Source of the DNA: Flavobacterium psychrophilum
GTDB lineage: Bacteria > Bacteroidota > Bacteroidia > Flavobacteriales > Flavobacteriaceae
DNA length: 21,085 bases
Direction: 5' to 3'
NCBI GenBank assembly: GCA_945866505.1
Contig: CAMBHH010000037.1
Location: forward strand, 1 to 21,085
The number at the start of each line of letters is the position of its first letter. The first letter of the stretch is position 1. This document shows, in pieces, positions 13,302 to 20,710 of this stretch. The position numbers and the translations under genes are program-made. Under the pieces are notes generated by a model that saw nothing but the letters and a program-made list of their open reading frames with translations, did not search any database and was not told the DNA's origin.

Positions 13302-14471
13302 ATGAACAAATTTAAGTTTTATTTTATAGTATTTACTGCATCCGTTTTATTTTTTTCTTGCTCTAAGGATGATCCTTCTAAAACTATTGAACCACCAAGA
13401 GATTATGCTGTACAATATAAAACTGATATTGCCGATATTGAGGAATATTTGACTAAAAATTATTTTACAGTTGTAGATCACCCGGGATTTGTTGATGATC
13501 AAGATGTAACGATTACCAAAATTCCGACCGGAGGGACTCAACCTTCAATTATGTCCTATAAGGATGCAACTACTTACCCAAAACTTTTGTATAGAACAGT
13601 TGAATTGCATAATGTTGAATATAAGTTGTATTATTTAGTTTTAAGACCGGGCGTTGGCGTTTCCCCTTGCAATGTTGATGGTGTTTTGGCATCTTATAGA
13701 GGAACTTATTTAGAACGTAGTGCAGCAACAGCAACACCGCCATCAGAAGTTACATCAACCTTTTTTGAAGAATTGAAATATCCGCAAACCACTCTAAATT
13801 TATATGGTGTAATCAAGGGATGGAGTGAAGTTTTTCCTAAATTTAAAACAGGGACATCCATAATAAATAGTAACGGAACGGTTACCCATAACGATTTTGG
13901 TGCAGGCGTAATGTTCATTCCTTCTGGGTTGGCTTATTACAATGTGGGTTCTGGTGAAATTCCTTCCTATTCACCTTTAGTTTTTAGTTTTAAATTATTT
14001 ACTATTGAACGATTAGATCAGGATAATGACGGTGTTTTTTCGTATCAAGAAGACCTAGATGATGATGGTTATGTTTATGATTTTAGAAACACTAATGCGT
14101 ATCCAACCCCTCCTAAGCAGGATATTCTTGATGATAATGATTTTCCTGATCAAGATGGAGTTCCAAATTTCTTAGATGTTGACGATGATGGAGATAATTA
14201 TACAACAAGGCTTGAAACCCAATATATAAATCCGTTAGATCCTAACAAAGTTACGCGCTACTATCCTTATGATGGCGTTTTAGTCGATGATCCAGCAACA
14301 CTATTTGTAGATGAAAGACAAGGAATTCCTAGAAAATTTACAGGTCCTCTTTTAAATCCAAGTGCACCCGAATCGTCTACAAATGTGCCAACACCTCAAG
14401 CTTCAGACTATACTGACCCATTAAGATTAAGACTACATCTTGATAAAGAGCATCAGCCAGCAAAACTGTAA
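13302..14471 (+). CDS. FKBP-type peptidyl-prolyl isomerase-like lipoprotein with acidic Ca-binding-like repeats
   Basis: This is a 389-residue envelope lipoprotein with lipobox LFFSC and lipid-anchored Cys20. Residues about 105-235 form an FKBP domain: YKLYYLVLRPGVGV, then NLYGVIKGWSEVFPKFKTG (166-184) and FIPSGLAYYNVGSGEIPSYSPLVFSF (205-230), ending with the strand KLFTIERL. This arrangement is typical of FKBP active-site strands, although several aromatic pocket residues differ. After it comes an acidic segment. D239-Q-D-N-D-G...E250 is a complete EF-hand-type loop. D253-D-D-G, DQDG (283-286) and DDDGDNYTTRLE (294-305) are partial ones, so Ca2+ binding is likely. Such proteins may help fold exported proteins. 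The gene is monocistronic, with a 16-bp-stem terminator downstream. Confidence 0.88.
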   Translation: MNKFKFYFIVFTASVLFFSCSKDDPSKTIEPPRDYAVQYKTDIADIEEYLTKNYFTVVDHPGFVDDQDVTITKIPTGGTQPSIMSYKDATTYPKLLYRTVELHNVEYKLYYLVLRPGVGVSPCNVDGVLASYRGTYLERSAATATPPSEVTSTFFEELKYPQTTLNLYGVIKGWSEVFPKFKTGTSIINSNGTVTHNDFGAGVMFIPSGLAYYNVGSGEIPSYSPLVFSFKLFTIERLDQDNDGVFSYQEDLDDDGYVYDFRNTNAYPTPPKQDILDDNDFPDQDGVPNFLDVDDDGDNYTTRLETQYINPLDPNKVTRYYPYDGVLVDDPATLFVDERQGIPRKFTGPLLNPSAPESSTNVPTPQASDYTDPLRLRLHLDKEHQPAKL

Positions 14472-14485
14472 TTTGGTTTAAATAC

Positions 14486-14523
14486 AAAAAAAACCCTTAA
14501 AATATTGATTTTAAGGGTTTTTT
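14486..14523. terminator. Bidirectional intrinsic terminator
   Basis: AAAAAACCCTTAAAAT (14488-14503) pairs perfectly with ATTTTAAGGGTTTTTT (14508-14523) around a 4-nt loop. It ends the FKBP-lipoprotein transcript on the plus strand and the tRNA-Leu(TAG) transcript on the minus strand. Confidence 0.9.
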
Positions 14524-14535
14524 AATTTTTATCAG

Positions 14536-14617
14536 TGCGGATAATAGGACTCGAACCTACACGCCTTGCGGCACCAGATCCTAAGTCTGGCATGTCTACC
14601 AATTTCACCATATCCGC
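14536..14617 (-). tRNA. tRNA-Leu (anticodon TAG)
   Basis: The 82-nt class II tRNA has acceptor GCGGATA/TATCCGC-type pairing and discriminator A73. The anticodon stem CCAGA/TCTGG encloses CTTAGGA, giving anticodon TAG. There is a variable arm (TGCCGCAAGGCG) and a T arm with GGTTCGAGTCC. CCA is not encoded. It is a single-gene unit with its own promoter at 14679-14708. Confidence 0.95.
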
Positions 14618-14678
14618 GAAATTAATTCACTATACTCTTATTGTAAAGAGGTGTTCATTGAACTAGCGTTTGTGGGTG

Positions 14679-14708
14679 CAAATATAAACATAAGTTCTAA
14701 CTTTCAAA
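14679..14708 (-). promoter_or_regulatory. Promoter of tRNA-Leu(TAG)
   Basis: On the minus strand, TTTG (14708-14705), an 18-nt spacer and TATATTTG (14686-14679) are followed by CACCC. This matches the promoter of the other tRNA cluster almost base for base around the start site. Confidence 0.75.
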
Positions 14709-14742
14709 GGAATTTACATAAAAATATTCAGTCTCTTTTTTG

Positions 14743-14750
14743 TACTTTTG
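14743..14750 (+). promoter_or_regulatory. Putative -7 box of the M20 dipeptidase gene
   Basis: TACTTTTG matches TAnnTTTG. Transcription would begin near 14757, about 16 nt before the ATG at 14773. It is divergent from the tRNA-Leu promoter. Confidence 0.5.
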
Positions 14751-14772
14751 AAACTATATAAAAAATCAAATT

Positions 14773-16161
14773 ATGGAAACCGTAAAATCATATGTTCAGC
14801 AACACAAAGACCGTTTCATCAATGAATTAATCGAACTGCTGAAAATCCCTTCCGTTAGCGCCGATCCTGCTTATCATCAAGATATTATCACAACTGCCAA
14901 TGCCGTAAAAGCAAGTTTAGAAAATGCAGGTTGCGATTTTGTTGAGATTTGTGACACGCCAGGAAATCCAATTGTCTATGGCGAAAAAACAATTGATCCC
15001 TCTCTGCCAACCATTTTGGTTTACGGGCATTACGATGTGCAACCCGCAGATCCTATCGAATTATGGACTTCTCCAGCATTTGAACCTGTAATCAAAAAAA
15101 CCGAAATTCATCCCGAAGGAGCTATTTTTGCCCGCGGTTCTTGCGATGACAAAGGCCAAATGTACATGCACGTAAAAGCTTTGGAATATATGATTCAATC
15201 CAATACTTTACCTTGTAATGTGAAATTTATGATTGAAGGCGAAGAAGAAATTGGTTCCAAAAGTTTGAGTTGGTTTGTAGAACGTAATCAAGAAAAACTT
15301 AAAAACGATGTTATTTTAATTTCTGATACCGGAATGATTTCCAATCAACAACCATCAATTACCACAGGATTGCGAGGTTTGAGTTATGTAGAAGTAGAAG
15401 TTACGGGACCAAATCGCGATTTGCATTCTGGTTTGTATGGTGGAGCTGTTGCCAATCCTATTAACGTTTTGGCAAAAATGATTGCCTCGCTTCACGACGA
15501 AAATAATCATGTGACCATTCCTGGTTTTTATGCTAAAGTAGAAGAGTTGTCATTGGAAGAAAGAGCCGAAATGGCCAAAGCACCTTTCAATTTAGAAAAC
15601 TACAAAAAAGCGTTGGACTTAAATGATATTTATGGAGAAAAAGGGTATGTAACCAACGAAAGAAACTCGATTCGACCAACACTTGATGTCAACGGAATTT
15701 GGGGCGGATATATTGGTGAAGGAGCCAAAACCGTTATTGCAAGTCAGGCTTTCGCTAAAATTTCTATGCGATTGGTTCCAAATCAAGATTGGGAAGAAAT
15801 CACCGAATTATTTACCAAGCACTTCATCAGCATTGCGCCAGCTGGAGTGAAAGTGAAAGTAAAACCACATCACGGCGGACAAGGGTATGTAACACCAACG
15901 GACAGCATTGGCTACAAAGCCGCCAACAAGGCCTATGCCGAAACCTTTGGCGTTCCAGCAATTCCGGTACGTTCTGGCGGAAGTATTCCTATCGTTGCCT
16001 TATTCGAAAAAGAACTTAAGAGCAAAACCATCTTGATGGGATTTGGTTTGGACAGCGACGCTATTCACTCCCCAAACGAACATTTTGGTATTTTTAATTA
16101 CTTAAAAGGGATTGTAACGATTCCGTTATTTTATAAGTATTTTGTGGAGATGTCTAAATAA
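14773..16161 (+). CDS. M20-family dipeptidase (CNDP/PepV-like metallopeptidase)
   Basis: This is a 462-residue di-zinc peptidase that probably hydrolyses dipeptides in the cytosol. Metal ligands are readable in order: His86 in VYGHYDVQP, bridging Asp125 in RGSCDDKGQ, Glu159 in EGEEEIGS, Asp185 in SDTGM and His432 in IHSPNEHFG. The catalytic residues would be Asp88 and general base Glu158. The lid/dimerisation domain, about residues 205-380, carries LHSGLYGGAVANP (218-230), typical of the carnosinase-like branch. There is no signal peptide. The start is the only good ATG, and a -7 box lies 23 nt upstream. It is a single-gene unit facing the convergent saccharopine dehydrogenase gene. Exact dipeptide preference cannot be told from sequence. 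Confidence 0.93.
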   Translation: METVKSYVQQHKDRFINELIELLKIPSVSADPAYHQDIITTANAVKASLENAGCDFVEICDTPGNPIVYGEKTIDPSLPTILVYGHYDVQPADPIELWTSPAFEPVIKKTEIHPEGAIFARGSCDDKGQMYMHVKALEYMIQSNTLPCNVKFMIEGEEEIGSKSLSWFVERNQEKLKNDVILISDTGMISNQQPSITTGLRGLSYVEVEVTGPNRDLHSGLYGGAVANPINVLAKMIASLHDENNHVTIPGFYAKVEELSLEERAEMAKAPFNLENYKKALDLNDIYGEKGYVTNERNSIRPTLDVNGIWGGYIGEGAKTVIASQAFAKISMRLVPNQDWEEITELFTKHFISIAPAGVKVKVKPHHGGQGYVTPTDSIGYKAANKAYAETFGVPAIPVRSGGSIPIVALFEKELKSKTILMGFGLDSDAIHSPNEHFGIFNYLKGIVTIPLFYKYFVEMSK

Positions 16162-16174
16162 TATTTACCGGGAA

Positions 16175-16234
16175 GACGCTAAGGCGCAAAGAACAAAATG
16201 TTTAAATCCGTTCATTCTAAATTGAGTGAACGGA
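16175..16234. repeat. Possible intergenic repeat remnant and hairpin between convergent genes
   Basis: GACGCTAAGGCGCAAAG at 16175-16191 is GC-richer than its surroundings and resembles the GCAAAG-rich intergenic repeats that I associate with flavobacterial genomes. It is followed by an inverted repeat, TCCGTTCA (16207-16214) with TGAACGGA (16227-16234). This lacks a good T-run, so its role as a terminator is weak. Confidence 0.4.
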
Positions 16235-16309
16235 ATTTCAATAAAACGAAACCTATAATTTTCAGATTTAGGAAAACCTGTGTCTATAATTTGAGGTAAG
16301 TTATAAACA

Positions 16310-17665
16310 TCAAGCATTATACCCTAAATAAGGTACAATTTCTTCCTTAAAAACAACTCCATATTCTTCCAATTCTTTCAAAATAGGCAAGTACACTTCT
16401 TCACGTATAGGAAGTTGCACTCCGGGAGTTTTTATCTTTCCATTTAGAATTAACAATGTTGCCATTGCAACGGGCAAACCAACTGTTTTTGACATTCCGG
16501 TATAAGTTTGGTCTTCACCAAGACAAACCATTTTGGAATCAATTTGGTGTTTTGCGCCATTCAATTCATATCCAAATTTATGATACATCACAATCATATC
16601 TTTGTCATTGGGTTGTAAAGTCCAACTATCTGTTAGGATTTTTTCAAGGATTTGTGCTGGTGTGGCCTCTTTCAAACCTACTATTTTGTTGGGATTGAAC
16701 AAATCCAACTCCAATAATTTGTCCCACATTATATCGTCTTGATCGATTTTTAAAATCAAACGCATCTTAATTTCTACAGAATCCGTAGGATGATAAGGTA
16801 AAAACGAATTCACGAATTGGCGGTAACTCATTGTTTTGGAATCTTCCATAATATAACTGTCATCAGTCATTCCTAGCTGGACAAACATGTTCCAAGCTTT
16901 CGAAAATCCAACTCTTCGAATGGTTCCTCTGAACAAAGTCAACACATCGTTCAATCCATAAACATCCAGATATTTCAACGAATCACGGTTCGAATAGGCT
17001 TCAAATTTACCATAACCTTCGACTTCCAAAAACTCAGTTCGGCGGAATAAATTGCAATAGGGGATGTATTTGTAAGTTCCTTCTTGGAGAAATTTTGCCG
17101 CACCGCCTTGTCCTGCTAAAACTACATTTCGAGGTGCCCAAGTGAATTTATAATTCCACAAATTAGTATCTGATTCAGGAGCAACTAATCCACCACAAAA
17201 GGATTCGAACAAAAGCATTTTTCCTCCTTTGGCTTTGATCTCATTGATTACTTTCATCGCACTCATGTGGTCAATTCCAGGATCAAGACCAATTTCATTC
17301 ATGAAAATCAAATTATTTTTTTTGGCTAAAACGTCCAATTCCTGCATAGCATCGCTGATATACGAAGCCGTGACCATATGTTTTTGATATACAATACAAT
17401 CTCGAGCAACCTCGATATGAAGATGCGCTGGCAGCATCGAAATCACAATATCGGCTTTTTGAATAGCTGCTTTTCTTTGATTTGGATTAAATATATCCAA
17501 TGAAATTGCTGTTGCGTTGGGATTATTATTGGTTTTGTTTTGAGCAGATTCTATTGATAAATCGCCAATGATAAGATGCAAATTCTCTTCAACCGACTTG
17601 TTTAACAAATATTGAATTAACGAAGAGGCTGATCTTCCTGCTCCAATGATTAGGACTGTTCTCAT
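16310..17665 (-). CDS. Saccharopine dehydrogenase family protein (saccharopine reductase-like)
   Basis: This is a 451-residue NAD(P)-dependent enzyme. The Rossmann start VLIIGAGRSASSL (4-16) binds the cofactor, and ADIVISMLPAHLH (71-83) closes the nucleotide fold. The C-terminal catalytic domain has family landmarks GLDPGIDHM (126-134), FCGGLVAPES (156-165), YKFTWAPRNVV (172-182) and YTGMSKTVGLPVA. It is close to the glutamate-forming saccharopine dehydrogenase (LYS9 type) that interconverts saccharopine with aminoadipate semialdehyde plus glutamate. Flavobacteria normally make lysine by the diaminopimelate route, so a role in lysine breakdown is more likely; that is inference. No lysine-ketoglutarate reductase partner lies nearby. 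It is monocistronic with its own promoter at 17684-17714. Confidence 0.88.
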   Translation of the reverse strand: MRTVLIIGAGRSASSLIQYLLNKSVEENLHLIIGDLSIESAQNKTNNNPNATAISLDIFNPNQRKAAIQKADIVISMLPAHLHIEVARDCIVYQKHMVTASYISDAMQELDVLAKKNNLIFMNEIGLDPGIDHMSAMKVINEIKAKGGKMLLFESFCGGLVAPESDTNLWNYKFTWAPRNVVLAGQGGAAKFLQEGTYKYIPYCNLFRRTEFLEVEGYGKFEAYSNRDSLKYLDVYGLNDVLTLFRGTIRRVGFSKAWNMFVQLGMTDDSYIMEDSKTMSYRQFVNSFLPYHPTDSVEIKMRLILKIDQDDIMWDKLLELDLFNPNKIVGLKEATPAQILEKILTDSWTLQPNDKDMIVMYHKFGYELNGAKHQIDSKMVCLGEDQTYTGMSKTVGLPVAMATLLILNGKIKTPGVQLPIREEVYLPILKELEEYGVVFKEEIVPYLGYNA

Positions 17666-17683
17666 GTTGGTATTTATTTAACA

Positions 17684-17714
17684 CAAATATATGTTATTGT
17701 TATATTCATAACAA
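17684..17714 (-). promoter_or_regulatory. Promoter of the saccharopine dehydrogenase-like gene
   Basis: On the minus strand, TTG (17714-17712), a 20-nt spacer and TATATTTG (17691-17684) form a good Bacteroidota promoter, about 18 nt before the ATG. The spacer holds a 6-bp inverted repeat, TGTTAT/ATAACA (17692-17697 and 17708-17713). Confidence 0.6.
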
Positions 17715-17800
17715 GTGAAGTATAATTTAAAATCAAAATATTTTAAATCTAGTAAACAAAAAAGTGTTGTTAAAATGAGTAGCCTTTGAAAGGAAACAGA

Positions 17801-17808
17801 TACTTTTG
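17801..17808 (+). promoter_or_regulatory. Putative -7 box of the DUF423 gene
   Basis: TACTTTTG matches TAnnTTTG and gives a short leader of about 13 nt to ATG 17828. It lies inside the frame that could be read from TTG 17786, so that upstream start is very unlikely. Confidence 0.55.
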
Positions 17809-17827
17809 TATAATTAAAAATCACAAA

Positions 17828-18214
17828 ATGGACAAGAAAATAATTTCTACAGGAGCAATTTTTGGTATGCTAGCCATTATTTTAGGTGCATTTGGCGCAC
17901 ACGCATTAAAAAAAGTTTTATCTATCGAAGAGCTCTCCACTTTCGAAACTGGAGTGAAATACCAAATGTATCACGCCTTGTTTTTATTATTCATTGGTTT
18001 TGCAACTGAACTTTCGCAAAAAGCAAAAAAAACGATTTACTACTTGGTCGTTTTTGGAGTTCTTTTCTTTTCAGGTTCTATTTATTTATTGGCCACAAAT
18101 AAACTAACTTCATTTGACTTCAAAGTAATTGGTTTCGTAACACCAATTGGTGGATTGCTGTTAATATTGGCTTGGGGAGTTTTATTGGTTAATTATTTAA
18201 AGAAAAAAGCATAA
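17828..18214 (+). CDS. DUF423 family small integral membrane protein (YgdD-like)
   Basis: This is a 128-residue inner-membrane protein with four hydrophobic segments. The family signature is the N-terminal GMLAIILGAFGAHALKKVLSIEEL followed by FETGVKYQMYHALFLLFIG; the FGAHALK and YQMYHAL motifs are diagnostic. The later helices end in LLLILAWGVLLVNYLKKK, a positive C-terminus. Function of the family is unknown. I chose ATG 17828 because the frame upstream to 17786 overlaps the -7 promoter box, and MDKKIISTGAIFGML matches normal family length. The gene stands alone: a divergent gene is on its left and a strong hairpin terminator follows at 18256-18295. Confidence 0.9.
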   Translation: MDKKIISTGAIFGMLAIILGAFGAHALKKVLSIEELSTFETGVKYQMYHALFLLFIGFATELSQKAKKTIYYLVVFGVLFFSGSIYLLATNKLTSFDFKVIGFVTPIGGLLLILAWGVLLVNYLKKKA

Positions 18215-18255
18215 TTATTTTCAGCGATTGAAAAATAATTATGTAGTATCTTTTG

Positions 18256-18295
18256 AACAAAGAGTCACGCCAAAACGTGACTCTTTGTTGTTTTT
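18256..18295 (+). terminator. Intrinsic terminator
   Basis: AACAAAGAGTCACG (18256-18269) pairs perfectly with CGTGACTCTTTGTT (18276-18289) over a 6-nt loop, followed by GTTTTT. It ends the DUF423 transcript and separates it from the DUF4407 gene. Confidence 0.88.
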
Positions 18296-18402
18296 AAAAG
18301 GAACACTTTAGGCAACAAAATGTAACAAACGACGTTGTAACTTTACTAATCATTATCAATCAATCAAGTGTCTGCAAGCAGGCGCAGCAAATCAAAATCA
18401 AA

Positions 18403-19503
18403 ATGTTAAAAAAATTTTTCATCATTTGTTCTGGAGCTGACAAAAATCTGCTCGAGGGTTGCTCCGAAGGCGAACAAACCAAATATGTTGGTATTGGCGC
18501 CACAGTTTTTTTTACCGCCGTTTTGGCTTTCATCGCCAGTTCTTATGCGCTTTTCACGGTTTTTGACAATCCTTTTGTTGCAACGGGATTTGGCCTAGTT
18601 TGGGGATCGCTGATTTTCAATTTAGATAGATTTATTGTTTCCACTATTCGCAAAAGGGATAATTTCAAAAGTGAGTTCTTGCAAGCCAGTCCGCGAATTA
18701 TTTTAGCAATAATCATTGCTATCGTGATTTCGAAACCATTGGAAATTAAAGTTTTCGAAAAAGAAATCAATACCGTTTTATTGAAAGAAAAAAACGCAAT
18801 GGCTTTAAACAACAAAAAGCAAGTTGCTAATTATTTCAAATCAGATGTAGACAAAAACAAAGCCGAAACTGATAAGCTGAAAGCAGAAATCGCTACGAAA
18901 GAAAAAGAGGTAAATACCTTGTATGAAACCTATATTGCTGAAGCAGAAGGCACAAAAGGGACGAAGAAATTAGGAAAAGGACCAGTTTTCAAAGAGAAAA
19001 TTGCCAAGCATAATCTGGCTTTAGCCGAATTGGATTCTCTTAGAAGGATGAACTTCGCAAAAATTGCAATGAACGACAAAATAGCCATAACTTTACAAAC
19101 CGATTTAGATAAAAAAGTAGCTGAAACGCAGCCTATAATTGATGGTTTTGACGGCTTAATGGCTAGAATTAATGCTTTAGATAAATTACCTTTAATTCCT
19201 TCCTTATTTATCATGTTGCTGTTTTTGGCAATTGAAACGTCACCAATTATCGCCAAATTACTATCTGCAAAAGGTGAATACGATTACAAACTAGAAGATT
19301 TAGAAACGGCATTACAAGCGACTTTGGCACAAGACAAGTACCAGCGAAATTTACTAGTAAAAACCAGCGCATCAATGCACGACAAAGTCTATGAAGACAT
19401 TGCTCAAGATAAGAAACTATATGATTTGCAACGTCAGAAAGCCACCGAATTATTGGAGCTACAAGCCCATAATTTTGTAGAGAAGCAGAAGAAAACCCTG
19501 TAA
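18403..19503 (+). CDS. DUF4407 domain-containing membrane protein
   Basis: This 366-residue protein begins MLKKFFIICSGADKNLLEGCSEGEQTK, the conserved start of DUF4407, then has membrane segments at about 29-51, 57-75 and 97-112. A long charged helical, coiled-coil-like region follows (about 115-250, rich in Lys/Glu/Ala), then a fourth membrane segment at 264-286 and a soluble helical tail to 366. The layout places the coiled-coil loop and the tail on defined sides of the inner membrane. Its role is unknown; it may be a structural or scaffold protein. A possible weak -7 box (TAACTTTA) lies about 60 nt upstream. The leader contains CTGC-AA-GCAG and repeated AATCAA text. A bidirectional terminator follows at 19510-19538. 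Confidence 0.88.
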   Translation: MLKKFFIICSGADKNLLEGCSEGEQTKYVGIGATVFFTAVLAFIASSYALFTVFDNPFVATGFGLVWGSLIFNLDRFIVSTIRKRDNFKSEFLQASPRIILAIIIAIVISKPLEIKVFEKEINTVLLKEKNAMALNNKKQVANYFKSDVDKNKAETDKLKAEIATKEKEVNTLYETYIAEAEGTKGTKKLGKGPVFKEKIAKHNLALAELDSLRRMNFAKIAMNDKIAITLQTDLDKKVAETQPIIDGFDGLMARINALDKLPLIPSLFIMLLFLAIETSPIIAKLLSAKGEYDYKLEDLETALQATLAQDKYQRNLLVKTSASMHDKVYEDIAQDKKLYDLQRQKATELLELQAHNFVEKQKKTL

Positions 19504-19509
19504 AAAAAT

Positions 19510-19538
19510 AACCCAACAAATCAGAAATTTGTTGGGTT
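19510..19538. terminator. Bidirectional intrinsic terminator
   Basis: AACCCAACAAAT (19510-19521) pairs perfectly with ATTTGTTGGGTT (19527-19538) over a 5-nt loop. An A-run precedes it and a T-rich stretch follows. It serves the convergent DUF4407 and PH-domain genes. Confidence 0.85.
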
Positions 19539-19566
19539 TATAATTTTAAAATGAAACTAATTTGAT

Positions 19567-20253
19567 TTACATCAAACTCAGAATTTCCTTTTTGAAAGCA
19601 TCATATTCGCCTTGTAAAATCAACCCGTTATCAAGGAGTTTCTTGTAGTTCTGAAGCTTGGCAAAAAGTTCGTCTTGGGTCAATCCGTTTGACAATTGCT
19701 CTGTTGAAGTTCCTTTATTTTCAGTAATCGGTTCAACAAAATTAGAAACTGCGGGCATTATTTCGGCGTAATTTACTATTTCTTCGGTTTCCACTTCTTC
19801 AATTTCTTCCTTAATAAATTCTGGTACTTGAATTTTTACTTCCTCTGCAACGACCGGGTTTTTCAAAAGATCCAATTGCTCTTTGGCAAAAGTAGAAATC
19901 TTACGGGCTTGAATTTTTGGAATATAGTCAATAGAAACCTGAATTTGTGTTTTGGTCGAAAACGAAAATTCAGAACCTAAAATATTTTCTTTAACAAAAG
20001 TTCCTTTAATTTCGTCCCAAGTAAAATCGGTAAAATTCATCGAAAGCCCCATATTTTTGGGCTGACAAATGATAATTCGTTTGTTAGTCACTACAATACT
20101 ATCAGGAAAAACAGTTATTGCAGGTTTTTTTTGAACAGCGATATATCCTATTTCTTCGTTTTTCATCAATAAATCATTCAGTTTTGAAGTGATTTTTTCG
20201 ATGGCTTTTGGGTCTTGTTCTTCGTTCAGGAATTTTTTAAGATTATCAATCAT
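19567..20253 (-). CDS. PH-like domain protein with C-terminal SHOCT domain
   Basis: This is a 228-residue soluble protein. Residues about 1-30 are helical (IDNLKKFLNEEQDPKAIEKI). Residues 35-130 look like a bacterial PH fold, with strands GYIAVQKKP, DSIVVTNKRIIICQP, FTDFTWDEIKGTFVKEN and the closing helix KISTFAKEQLDLL. A long acidic linker follows (about 131-190, many Glu). The C-terminal LTQDELFAKLQNYKKLLDNG...EYDAFKKEILSLM (191-228) is a SHOCT module, a short oligomerisation domain usually found at the ends of bacterial proteins. The biological role is unknown; protein-protein or membrane association is inferred. It is transcribed from its own -7 box at 20289-20296 and converges on the DUF4407 gene. 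Confidence 0.85.
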   Translation of the reverse strand: MIDNLKKFLNEEQDPKAIEKITSKLNDLLMKNEEIGYIAVQKKPAITVFPDSIVVTNKRIIICQPKNMGLSMNFTDFTWDEIKGTFVKENILGSEFSFSTKTQIQVSIDYIPKIQARKISTFAKEQLDLLKNPVVAEEVKIQVPEFIKEEIEEVETEEIVNYAEIMPAVSNFVEPITENKGTSTEQLSNGLTQDELFAKLQNYKKLLDNGLILQGEYDAFKKEILSLM

Positions 20254-20288
20254 ACTATTTTATTTGAATATTGTTCTAAAATGTTTTG

Positions 20289-20296
20289 CAAAAGTA
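20289..20296 (-). promoter_or_regulatory. Putative -7 box of the PH/SHOCT gene
   Basis: On the minus strand this reads TACTTTTG, matching TAnnTTTG, about 35 nt before the ATG at 20253. It suggests the gene is transcribed separately from the MmcQ/YjbR gene upstream. Confidence 0.45.
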
Positions 20297-20337
20297 ATGC
20301 CTAATTTTCTAATTGCTTCGCCTGTTAGGTATTTTTT

Positions 20338-20706
20338 TTACCGCTGGTCAATAATTTCATATTGGATTTTTTTAGTCAAACTAGTAAAAACCAAATCATA
20401 GGAATGATTGATTAATTCACACATCATTTTGTCATTGACATCACTATTAAAATCTACAGTATTCCAATGCATTTTACTCATATGATAACCTGGATTTACG
20501 GCGTCATATTCAGCGCGAAGTTCTAGTGCTTTTTCTGAATTGCATTTTAAATTGACTGAAGGCGTTCCTTTTTCCCATTGGATTAACGAAGATAAAGCAA
20601 ACATTTTGCCGCCCACTTGAAACACCAATGTGTCATTATCAAACGGAAAATGTTCGGTTACGCCTTTTTTAGACAAACAATATTCGTAGAAGGTTTCTAG
20701 ATTCAT
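20338..20706 (-). CDS. MmcQ/YjbR family protein
   Basis: This is a 122-residue soluble protein of the MmcQ/YjbR family. Signatures are the N-terminal LETFYEYCLSKKGVTEHFPF, then DTLVFQVGGKMFAL (25-38), VNLKCNSEKALELRAEYDAV (51-70) and PGYHMSKMHWNTV (72-84). The fold resembles a double-wing DNA-binding domain, and members are often labelled DNA-binding, but a cellular function has not been shown to my knowledge. The family length of about 115-125 residues is normal. It follows the DUF4260 gene by 4 nt in the same direction, so the two are almost certainly cotranscribed. An 84-bp gap with a fresh -7 box separates it from the PH/SHOCT gene downstream. Confidence 0.92.
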   Translation of the reverse strand: MNLETFYEYCLSKKGVTEHFPFDNDTLVFQVGGKMFALSSLIQWEKGTPSVNLKCNSEKALELRAEYDAVNPGYHMSKMHWNTVDFNSDVNDKMMCELINHSYDLVFTSLTKKIQYEIIDQR

Positions 20707-20710
20707 AATG

